From the NCBI GenBank assembly GCA_004212095.1, contig RXIJ01000055.1:1-12867 (forward strand): a DNA stretch of 12,867 nt, read 5' to 3'. The position numbers and the translations under genes are program-made. This stretch comes from Methanosarcinales archaeon. Lineage in GTDB: Archaea; Halobacteriota; Methanosarcinia; Methanosarcinales; EX4572-44. This document shows, one piece after another, positions 6,991 through 12,867 of this stretch (position 1 is the first letter of the stretch; every line of letters starts with the position of its first letter). The notes beneath the pieces are model-generated. The model worked only from the letters and a program-made list of their open reading frames with translations, did not search any database and was not told the origin of the DNA.

Positions 6991-7081
6991 GCCAGGGAAT
7001 CACTTTCCACCCACAAAGATTATTAGTAGTCAGGCATATAAGCTCTGATGTCGGCGCCACTGTATAACTTCGTTGTGCAGA

Positions 7082-7095
7082 GATATAAATAACCG
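7082..7095 (+). promoter_or_regulatory. TATA box for tRNA-Cys
   Basis: GATATAAATAACC lies about 40 bases before the mature tRNA 5' end. Transcription would begin near 7112, leaving a short 5' leader to be removed by RNase P. An imperfect hairpin, GATTG-TGGCAG-CAATC (7105-7120), covers that predicted leader. Confidence 0.5.
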
Positions 7096-7127
7096 TTTAC
7101 TCTTGATTGTGGCAGCAATCGAATCGC

Positions 7128-7199
7128 GCCAAGGTGGCGGAGTGGCTACGCTATCGCCTGCAGAGCGATCACATTCCGGTTCGAATCCGGACCTTGGCT
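7128..7199 (+). tRNA. tRNA-Cys (anticodon GCA)
   Basis: All arms fold. The acceptor is GCCAAGG with CCTTGGC (7128-7134, 7192-7198). The D-stem is GCG/CGC. The anticodon stem ATCGC/GCGAT (7153-7157, 7165-7169) encloses loop CTGCAGA with GCA at 7160-7162. The variable loop has five bases, and the T-arm TCCGG/CCGGA surrounds TTCGAAT. Base 73 is T, the known cysteine discriminator. CCA is not encoded and no intron is present. mcm begins 35 bases later. Confidence 0.97.
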
Positions 7200-7209
7200 T
7201 TCACTTAAA

Positions 7210-7220
7210 GATTTTTATTT
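7210..7220 (+). terminator. T-rich end after tRNA-Cys, possibly also the mcm promoter
   Basis: ATTTTTATTTA follows the tRNA by about ten bases. Archaeal RNA polymerase often stops at T runs. The same AT-rich patch could instead serve as a TATA-like element for mcm. No ribosome site is visible before mcm, so either a leaderless mcm message or read-through from the tRNA is possible. Confidence 0.4.
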
Positions 7221-7234
7221 AGTTTGGATAGTTA

Positions 7235-9322
7235 ATGTCTGCACATTCATCACCACAGAAGTGGACAGAATTCTTAAAGTCATCCTATAAAGATGAGATT
7301 GCCAATCTTGCTGAGGAGTATCCTGATGTTAGAAGTCTTAGTATATCTTTTTTTGACATAGAACAGTTCGATCCGGAATTGGCAGATGAACTTCTAAACC
7401 TCCCGGATGAGGTGTTAAGAGATTCCAATCAAGCACTACTTGATATTGGTGACACGAAAGGAGTTGATTTTTCAAAAGCTTACCTGCGAGTAAGAGATCT
7501 TGCATCACACGTTCAGATACGCAGCATCCGAAGCCATCATATCGGAAAAATGATTGCGGTCGAAGGGTTGATTCGAAAAGCTACCGAGGTGCGCCCAAAG
7601 ATCACGCGTGCAGTATTCCACTGCCCTTACGAACATGAGACAGTGGTTATGCAGGGTGAGAAATTCGTAGAGCCTTATGAATGTAATGATGCTAACTGCT
7701 CCAGAAAAAAAGGACCCTTTGCACTATCGAGAGAAAAATCCACTTTTCTGGATGCACAAAAGATTCGCATACAGGAATCGCCAGAAGGTCTTAGGGGAGG
7801 TGAGCAGCCACAGACACTCGACGTTCTTGTAGTTGATGACCTTGCTGGAATAACTGCTCCCGGGGATCGCATAATTATTACAGGTGTGCTTCGCTCTTAC
7901 CAGCGCGTAAATTACAACACCAAAACCACATTCTTTGACATAGTGCTTGATGGTTTATCCATTGATGTGGAAGACAAGGAATTCGAGGATATCGTACTGG
8001 CATCTGAAGATATTGAGATGATAAAAACTCTTGCCGCTGATACTGGGATTTATGAGAAAATAATACGAAGCATAGCTCCAAGCATCTATGGCTACAGTGA
8101 AGTAAAAGAAGCAATATCCCTTCAACTGATGAGCGGTGTATCGAAGAAACTTCCAGACGGTTCACGGATCAGAGGTGATATTCACATGCTGCTTATTGGA
8201 GACCCTGGCATTGCAAAATCACAGCTTCTACGATACACGGTCAAAATTGCACCCCGTGGTATTTATACAAGCGGTAAAAGCTCAACATCGGCAGGACTTA
8301 CAGCCGCAGCAGTAAAGGATGAATTCGGAGATGGGCGATGGACTCTTGAAGCCGGTGCATTAGTACTTGCAGATAAAGGCATTGCAGGTGTTGATGAAAT
8401 GGATAAAATGAAGCCTGATGACCGCGCATCACTGCATGAAGCGATGGAACAGCAAACCATAAGCATAGCAAAGGCAGGCATTATGGCAACCTTGCAATCC
8501 CGCTGCTCACTGCTTGGTGCTGCAAACCCGAAATATGGACGCTTTGACCAATATGACAACATCGCCAAACAAATAAACATGCCGCCAACACTTCTGTCGC
8601 GATTCGACCTGATATTTATTCTTACAGATAAGCCAACGATAGAACGAGACACACAAATATCCAATCATATTTTAAAAGCACATTACGCTGGCGAACTTAG
8701 CATGCAGCAGGAACATATTCCAAACTCAGGCATAACCAGTAAGCAGATAGAACATGCAATGAAAGTGATACAGCCGGAGATAGAGCCTGAACTGATGCGA
8801 AAATATATTGCTTACGCCAAACGCAACATCTATCCTCTTATGAGCGATGATGCCAGGGAAAAAATCATCAATTTCTATCTTGGACTCAGGAAACAAGGAG
8901 AAGACCCAAATTCACCAGTTCCGGTTACTGCAAGGCAGCTTGAAGCTTTGGTAAGACTTGCAGAGTCGAGTGCACGCATCCGATTGAGTAATGAGGTGAA
9001 TGTAGACGACATAGAACGAGTGATACGCATAGTAACCACAAGCCTTGAGCAGGTGATGATGGATCCGGAGACTGGCATGCTTGATGCTGACATTATTTCT
9101 GTTGGTACAAGCAAAAGCCAGAGAGACAAAATACACATACTTAGAGATATAATAAAAGAACTCCAGCATGCACACGATGGTGTAGCACCTTATGAAGACG
9201 TGATAGTACATGCAGAAGAACAAGGTATTAATAGAGAAAAGGTGGAAGACGTACTATCAAAACTTAAGAACTCGGGAGAAATATACGAGCCTAAAAACGG
9301 ATACGTTAAAATATCGCAATAA
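7235..9322 (+). CDS. mcm: MCM replicative DNA helicase, 695 aa
   Basis: MCM is the hexameric ring helicase that unwinds DNA at archaeal forks. The N-terminal domain (about 1-250) contains a zinc site with C130, H134, C150 and C155, followed by the DNA-binding OB region. The AAA+ core has Walker A GDPGIAKS at 322-329, Walker B VDEMDK at 386-391, sensor-1 AANP at 429-432 and the arginine finger in SRFDL (R456). The lid follows, then a winged-helix domain at about 625-695 (HILRDIIKEL to GEIYEPKNGYVKI). Length is typical of euryarchaeal MCM and no intein is present. The ATG gives a normal N-terminus. It is preceded by tRNA-Cys and followed after 13 bases by a coiled-coil gene, so it probably heads a three-gene unit. 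The gene that commonly neighbours archaeal mcm, a GINS subunit, is not seen. Confidence 0.97.
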   Translation: MSAHSSPQKWTEFLKSSYKDEIANLAEEYPDVRSLSISFFDIEQFDPELADELLNLPDEVLRDSNQALLDIGDTKGVDFSKAYLRVRDLASHVQIRSIRSHHIGKMIAVEGLIRKATEVRPKITRAVFHCPYEHETVVMQGEKFVEPYECNDANCSRKKGPFALSREKSTFLDAQKIRIQESPEGLRGGEQPQTLDVLVVDDLAGITAPGDRIIITGVLRSYQRVNYNTKTTFFDIVLDGLSIDVEDKEFEDIVLASEDIEMIKTLAADTGIYEKIIRSIAPSIYGYSEVKEAISLQLMSGVSKKLPDGSRIRGDIHMLLIGDPGIAKSQLLRYTVKIAPRGIYTSGKSSTSAGLTAAAVKDEFGDGRWTLEAGALVLADKGIAGVDEMDKMKPDDRASLHEAMEQQTISIAKAGIMATLQSRCSLLGAANPKYGRFDQYDNIAKQINMPPTLLSRFDLIFILTDKPTIERDTQISNHILKAHYAGELSMQQEHIPNSGITSKQIEHAMKVIQPEIEPELMRKYIAYAKRNIYPLMSDDAREKIINFYLGLRKQGEDPNSPVPVTARQLEALVRLAESSARIRLSNEVNVDDIERVIRIVTTSLEQVMMDPETGMLDADIISVGTSKSQRDKIHILRDIIKELQHAHDGVAPYEDVIVHAEEQGINREKVEDVLSKLKNSGEIYEPKNGYVKISQ

Positions 9323-9335
9323 AGAAGGGTTATTC

Positions 9336-9950
9336 TTGTTTGAAATACCAGATAAAAAACAGCTCATTGATATAGCAGTAACCAAACACAGAAACCTGGT
9401 AGACCAGTACACCAGTGAATGTGAAGACATGAAAGTTAGTGAGACTTTATTGACAGGTCAGATGCACAGAGAAAAAGAAGAGCTTGAAGCACGCAGTAAT
9501 CGAAAAGAAGTGTTGGAAGAAAAGAGAAAACTTTTGTGCTACCAGGCAGAAAAAATGCTGCAGCAACTGTTTGACATACTGCTAACAACAGAAAATACCA
9601 GGGATAGTCACCTAAAACAGATACATAAGACACTCATCCAGAAAGGAATTGAGCTTGGTAAAACAAAAAATTTACAGGGAGAGAGAGCGCTTGTAGATGA
9701 AATAAAAAACGTGCTTGAAACAATACCACAAAATAATGACGTGAACAAAATAATTGCCTTAATAAACAAAAAATTCGAAGGCGTGGTTACTTCACAGACA
9801 GAACTACAAACCATCTCCAACATCAAAGAACAGAAGACCGTCAATAAAACACAAATAAAGGACGTCAGTGAAAAAATACTGTGGCTTAATGAACGAGTAA
9901 ACGAACATGAACGGGCGTTATCTCACTGGGGGGGGAGTTATAATGAATGA
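9336..9950 (+). CDS. Coiled-coil protein A downstream of mcm, 204 aa, unknown function
   Basis: I do not recognise a family. The open frame extends upstream into mcm, but the first sensible start after the mcm stop is TTG at 9336, with GAAGGG at 9324-9329 as a ribosome site; ATG at 9429 is an alternative. The protein is charged and helical, with three stretches of heptad-like spacing: about residues 10-75 (KHRNLVDQYTSECEDM onwards), about 110-125, and 165-195 ending NERVNEHERALSHW. There is no signal peptide, membrane segment or catalytic motif. It lies 13 bases after mcm and overlaps the next gene by eight bases, so it is probably cotranslated with both. The last codons contain a run of eight G (9928-9935). 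Losing one G would fuse this protein in frame to protein B. GINS was considered, but its typical signatures are absent. Confidence 0.7.
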   Translation: MFEIPDKKQLIDIAVTKHRNLVDQYTSECEDMKVSETLLTGQMHREKEELEARSNRKEVLEEKRKLLCYQAEKMLQQLFDILLTTENTRDSHLKQIHKTLIQKGIELGKTKNLQGERALVDEIKNVLETIPQNNDVNKIIALINKKFEGVVTSQTELQTISNIKEQKTVNKTQIKDVSEKILWLNERVNEHERALSHWGGSYNE

Positions 9951-10854
9951 TATACTGAGCGAGGGAAAACTTAGAAGTAAAGTAAATTATCTCAGGCAAG
10001 AGCTTGGCCAGAAAGACAGGGAGCTTAAAAAAATCTTCAGAGACCTTGCCCTGCACAAAAACAATTCAACAGAACTAAAAGAACAGCGAGACTTACTAAA
10101 CCAACAGGTCAAACAACTTGCCGGAATAGCAGCAATGTTGAGAGGAAATAGAGACGTGTCAAACAAGCAAATAGCTGCTATTAAACGACGGAGAGAACTG
10201 CTTAAAAAACCTGCCCAGGAACAAAAAAAGATATTGGATGGGTTAAGAGATGAACGAGATAAACTGAATAATATATCTAAAGGAAAATATGAAACACTTT
10301 TAAGGTTCTATTCTGAAGAGCTGACAACATTTAAAATATCAGACATACCTTTAGAGCAGGAAATTGACGTATTCAATAGATTACTATCACTTGGAGTTCG
10401 CATAACTGTTGCAGAGCAGGCAAACCGGAAGCACCAGCAGTTACAGCAGAAACACAGTAGTCTCAGAAAAGTGTATCAGGAACTTGATATTATTCATCAA
10501 CGAATACAAAACCTTGCAGATGAATCGCAAAACTACCATGAACAATTGATAAGCACGTATCAAAAAATTGATACCTTGCGAAGAGAATCAGACGAATACC
10601 ACAAAAAACTCATTGAAGTCTATGCGGTTGTAGACCCTTTTAGAAATCGAATAGATCCACTTAAAAGAAAGATAGAACAAGAGCGCAAAGAACTTGACGT
10701 GTATCTTGAACAGTTAAAAGACGTGCAGCTTAAAAAGGACGAGATTAAAGAGGAAAAGAAGCACCTCCAGGCAAAAACACGTTATCAAGAAACCGGAAAA
10801 ATGAGTATAGAAGACCTGCGCATTTTAATGGATCACAAAGAACTCAAATTATAA
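9943..10854 (+). CDS. Coiled-coil protein B (COG1340-like), 303 aa
   Basis: An almost entirely helical, charged protein resembling the uncharacterised archaeal coiled-coil family COG1340 as I recall it. That family has repeated heptads with RDELN- and RREL-like patches and a short C-terminal segment of the type G-KLTxEEL; here it reads TGKMSIEDLRILMDHKEL (about 284-301). Coils run over about 5-95, 150-200 and 205-285, with a less coiled middle (about 105-150) including SKGKYETLLRFYSEEL. No enzymatic motif, membrane segment or signal is visible. ATG at 9943 is preferred over the in-frame ATG at 9907, because GGGGGAG lies five bases upstream and the longer version runs deep into gene A. It overlaps the end of gene A by eight bases. 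A seven-T run follows the stop. Partnership with MCM is inferred from position only. Confidence 0.75.
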   Translation: MNDILSEGKLRSKVNYLRQELGQKDRELKKIFRDLALHKNNSTELKEQRDLLNQQVKQLAGIAAMLRGNRDVSNKQIAAIKRRRELLKKPAQEQKKILDGLRDERDKLNNISKGKYETLLRFYSEELTTFKISDIPLEQEIDVFNRLLSLGVRITVAEQANRKHQQLQQKHSSLRKVYQELDIIHQRIQNLADESQNYHEQLISTYQKIDTLRRESDEYHKKLIEVYAVVDPFRNRIDPLKRKIEQERKELDVYLEQLKDVQLKKDEIKEEKKHLQAKTRYQETGKMSIEDLRILMDHKELKL

Positions 10855-10860
10855 CTCTCA

Positions 10861-10867
10861 TTTTTTT
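10861..10867 (+). terminator. Poly-T terminator of the mcm-coiled-coil unit
   Basis: Seven consecutive T begin six bases after the stop of protein B, immediately before the 13-bp repeat array. A T run without a stem is the normal archaeal intrinsic terminator form. Confidence 0.55.
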
Positions 10868-10872
10868 GACAC

Positions 10873-11060
10873 ATAATGTTTATTTATAATGTTTATTTAT
10901 AATGTTTATTTATAATGTTTATTTATAATGTTTATTTATAATGTTTATTTATAATGTTTATTTATAATGTTTATTTATAATGTTTATTTATATTTATAAT
11001 GTTTATTTATAATGTTTATTTATAATATTTATTTATAATGTTTATTTATAATATTTATTT
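10873..11060. repeat. 13-bp tandem repeat array, unit ATAATGTTTATTT, 14 full copies
   Basis: Nine perfect units run from 10873 to 10989. A six-base partial unit (10990-10995) follows, then five more units to 11060, of which the third and fifth carry a G-to-A change. There is no spacer between units, so it is not a CRISPR. A near-copy stands alone at 11416-11428. Each unit has only one G or C, so the array should melt easily. It lies directly after the mcm unit's terminator. Possible roles are a DNA-unwinding element, a partition or protein-binding iteron, or neutral satellite growth by slippage. Confidence 0.95.
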
Positions 11061-11520
11061 GTTTTAATAATTTTAATGAATTATGCAGCATATTATTCTT
11101 GAGTTATTAAATTTGCCTATATTTATAATATGTTATTGCACCATCAATTGATTGGGTGCAAGGTAGTATATTATGCCTGTTCGCATACCTTAACTTAAGT
11201 AAAATATATAATAAGTTTGTAAGCAAAAAATTACAGAATATATGGAATAAAACAATTTCAGTTTGATGAATAATTTTAACTGTTGTTCTTTACACCCATT
11301 TGTCTGTTGAATGGGGCTATTGTCTGCTGATTAGTATATATTCTTATAGTCATTGTAATAAAATTGTTTGCTGAAGACATGTTATTTGATTGAAAATAAC
11401 AGAATAATATTTTTAATAATGTTTATTCATGTATACTATGTAATAATTATTGAAAAATTGACTATATTAGCTATATGTAGCTATTTATAACTGAAAGTAA
11501 TAAAATAAAAACAAATTATT
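11061..11520. other. Very AT-rich non-coding stretch with a 26-bp palindrome
   Basis: No reading frame looks coding. The main structure is a dyad at 11136-11161: TTGCACC, then the perfect palindrome ATCAATTGAT, then TG, then GGTGCAA. A smaller paired motif, TAGCTA-TATG-TAGCTA, lies at 11468-11483. A single near-copy of the 13-bp unit lies at 11416-11428. A loosely C/D-box-like layout at 11263-11340 is too weak to call. Confidence 0.55.
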
Positions 11521-11599
11521 ACTAAATATGTTGCAGAAAATACTGGAAAATCGATACTAAATATGTTGCAGAAAATACTGGAAAATCGATACTAAATAT
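11521..11599. repeat. Two 35-bp direct repeats plus a 9-bp start of a third
   Basis: Copies at 11521-11555 and 11556-11590 are identical, and 11591-11599 repeats the first nine bases (ACTAAATAT). Each unit contains TACTGGAAAATCGAT, which partly resembles the TGGAAA core of archaeal origin recognition boxes. The resemblance is too short to be evidence alone. The repeats sit in the AT-rich island downstream of mcm. Confidence 0.9.
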
Positions 11600-12059
11600 A
11601 ATACAAAATATTAATTTTATAACATATAACTATTTAAATTTTTAATATTATAAATTTCATATTAAATATATAATATTAAAATATTTATCCTGTATTGAAG
11701 TAAAATCTGAGAGTTTGACATTTAGCTTTGAGTCTTATAGGATCTCCAAACAATATGTCTGCATGAGATAGCCATCTAATGTGACTAACAAATAATAATT
11801 TACCAGAAACTGCATCATTTTTGTTGAATTTTTGAGACACAAATTTGTACTTGTCAGAATATGGGTAGACAACATCTTAAGAAATTTAACCTCGGAACCA
11901 AGCAGAGGGTGTATAGATTGAGAGAATATGATGGCAAGAGAGTTAGGTACCTCTTTGATTCTGTGTGACCTCTGCGGTGAGAAAAGTTATCTCACAACAG
12001 TTACTTAGCATGTTCATAAATTGGGCAAACTATTTACTGAGAGTTCCCTGATTACAAAA
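11600..12059. other. AT-rich region between the 35-bp repeats and the decayed IS, with short ORF remnants
   Basis: The first 100 bases are almost pure A/T. Further on, two short overlapping plus-strand frames look partly protein-like. One, at 11861-11968 (35 aa), reads MGRQHLKKFNLGTKQRVYRL at its start. The other, at 11928-12008 (26 aa), contains CDLCGEKSYLTT, a single zinc-knuckle-like CxxC. Neither has a good ribosome site, and since they overlap in different frames at most one is real. They are more likely fragments of broken genes. Confidence 0.3.
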
Positions 12060-12235
12060 GAACCTGTCAAATTGGATTTTTGATTTAAAACTCTATCTCT
12101 TTTTTGAGTATGAACTGATTTCCAGGCATGCTGCACCCTACCGACAGTTTTAAATAATTTGCTAAGTCTGCCTCTTATGGCAGAAATTTCAAAAATTTTC
12201 AAAGGAGTCTCTTTCACAGACTCGCTTGAAAACTA
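12060..12235 (-). mobile_element. End of the decayed insertion sequence (copy B), inverted relative to copy A
   Basis: Its reverse complement matches 3671-3848 in long blocks, with small indels in the middle. The outer end is at GAACCTGTCAAATTGG. Inside it lies the start of a plus-strand transposase pseudogene. A minus-strand frame at 12014-12217 is the counterpart of the plus-strand frame in copy A (shared HTQKRDRVL and QKSNLTGS). That frame is kept open in both copies, but it reads through the IS end and is probably not a gene. Confidence 0.8.
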
Positions 12236-12590
12236 TTTTGCTTTAAAAAACGTCTCGATATGCCAATTTTTATTTTTTCCGGACATAGGAGACATTGCAC
12301 AGTATATCGAACACAACTTCTACAGCGATAAATGTTGGCACTTTAGATACGATGCCAGAGCAATGATTAAACTTGTTGTGGTTAAGTTTTTCGAGGCGTG
12401 TAGCCTTACAGGAAGGTTGTTTTGTCGAAGGAAGATGCCTAGTTACTTGGTTTCAAAGAAAGGAATGGGATAATGCAAATTCCATCAGGTGGTACGCTCC
12501 ATCACTTTGCGAAGTATCGTTTGGGTGTTAAGGGTATTGATAAAATTATGGAGAGAATTTTGAAAAACCCTTTGGATATACAACTTTTTT
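12177..12590 (+). pseudogene. Transposase pseudogene, frameshifted and truncated
   Basis: From ATG at 12177 the product reads MAEISKIFKGVSFTDSLENY and continues to IEHNFYSDKCWHFRYDARAM and IKLVVVKFF, typical of the N-terminus of archaeal IS4/IS5-like DDE transposases. Near 12400 the frame is lost. Similarity resumes in another frame with YRKVVLSKEDA, an in-frame stop TAG at 12440-12442, LLGFKERNGI, and QIPSGGTLHHFAKYRLGVKG. It therefore carries at least one frameshift and one stop. The match fades at about 12575, and the next mobile gene begins at 12618, so it was probably cut by a second insertion. The catalytic DDE region is absent. The exact IS family is not certain. Confidence 0.75.
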
Positions 12591-12617
12591 ATATGTTCAT
12601 ACATATAATCATATATT

Positions 12618-12867
12618 ATGAAAACTTTAATAGGCTTTGGGCAGAAAGAGGCGTACAAGCGAGTGGAACAGCTTGGCGATCGGCTGGCGGGAATTAAATC
12701 GCAGATGAATTGGGAAGCGTTTCGACCGATCGTGAGTGATATGTACGATAACAGGAGCGAACGAGGCGGAAGGCCAAACATCGATGAGGTGGTAATGGTC
12801 AAGCTGCTCGTGCTCCAGCAGTGGTACGGGCTCTCCGATCCGGAACTCGAGAGGCAGGCTGTGGATA
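12618..12867 (+). CDS. IS5-family transposase, N-terminal part (runs off the window)
   Basis: An open frame from ATG at 12618 continues past the window end with 83 complete codons. It starts MKTLIGFGQKEAYKRVEQLG and includes GGRPNIDEVVMVKLLVLQQW followed by YGLSDPELERQAVD, the DUF772-type N-terminal region of IS5 transposases. The DDE catalytic residues lie beyond the window. Base composition is clearly richer in G and C than the flanking DNA (roughly 55% by eye, against a strongly AT-rich neighbourhood), which fits recent arrival from outside. It lies within or against the older transposase pseudogene. The left terminal inverted repeat should be between about 12566 and 12617 but cannot be pinned down. 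A short dyad TATATG-CATATA (12590-12607) lies just upstream. Confidence 0.88.
   Translation, partial: MKTLIGFGQKEAYKRVEQLGDRLAGIKSQMNWEAFRPIVSDMYDNRSERGGRPNIDEVVMVKLLVLQQWYGLSDPELERQAVD

Noticed and set aside
9210..9335. Longer form of coiled-coil protein A starting inside mcm
   Set aside because: The extension overlaps the mcm winged-helix coding sequence by over 110 bases; TTG at 9336 with GAAGGG upstream is a better start.
9336..9950. GINS subunit
   Set aside because: Its position after mcm suggested it, but the sequence is heptad-rich coiled coil and lacks the GINS A/B domain pattern.
10873..11060. CRISPR array
   Set aside because: Units are 13 bp with no spacers and no cas genes nearby; it is a plain tandem repeat.
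11263..11340. C/D-box small RNA (TTGATGA and CTGA boxes 78 bases apart)
   Set aside because: Box C lacks the usual purine start, the internal boxes are poor, and no terminal stem is visible. AT-rich DNA gives such boxes by chance.
12485..12802. 105-codon minus-strand frame across the transposase junction
   Set aside because: It spans two unrelated mobile genes on the other strand and is an antisense shadow.

Overview
The window is archaeal, most likely from a methanogen or anaerobic methanotroph relative (Methanosarcinales, Syntrophoarchaeales or ANME type). The evidence is CDC48, MCM, a zinc-finger RPA with its RPA-associated partner, an archaeal-type TrpRS start, a tRNA-Cys with no encoded CCA, TATA-box promoters with short or absent leaders, and poly-T ends. 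The lineage assignment is inference from gene content, not from a search.

Layout. Positions 1-3234 (minus strand) hold a tight run: cdc48, a PRC-barrel protein and the start of trpS, which leaves the window. CDC48 is 940 residues, about 200 longer than usual, because of a coiled-coil-rich insertion in its first AAA module. Positions 3235-3950 are a gene-poor scar with a perfect hairpin, a 78-bp direct repeat and the end of a decayed insertion sequence. A 43-residue zinc-ribbon gene missed by length filters sits at 3954-4085. Positions 4401-6954 (minus) hold thiL, rpa and an RPA-associated OB-fold gene, spaced like one operon. A short divergent promoter region then leads to tRNA-Cys, mcm and two coiled-coil genes on the plus strand (7128-10854). 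The second coiled-coil gene overlaps the first, at a run of eight G.

From 10855 to about 12060 the DNA is very AT-rich and essentially non-coding. It carries a 13-bp tandem array, two 35-bp direct repeats and a palindrome. The window ends in nested mobile DNA: a frameshifted transposase pseudogene followed by the GC-richer start of an IS5-family transposase. The pseudogene's upstream end is an inverted copy of the IS scar at 3671-3848, so the zinc-ribbon/RPA/thiL/tRNA/MCM block lies between two inverted IS ends.

Functionally the centre is a replication and single-strand-DNA locus: MCM helicase, RPA and RPA partner. ThiL is a metabolic gene leading the RPA operon. The two coiled-coil proteins behind MCM have no assignable function and are candidate replication-linked partners. 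The most unusual items are the CDC48 insertion, the MCM-linked coiled-coil pair with its G-run, and the repeat-rich AT island after them.
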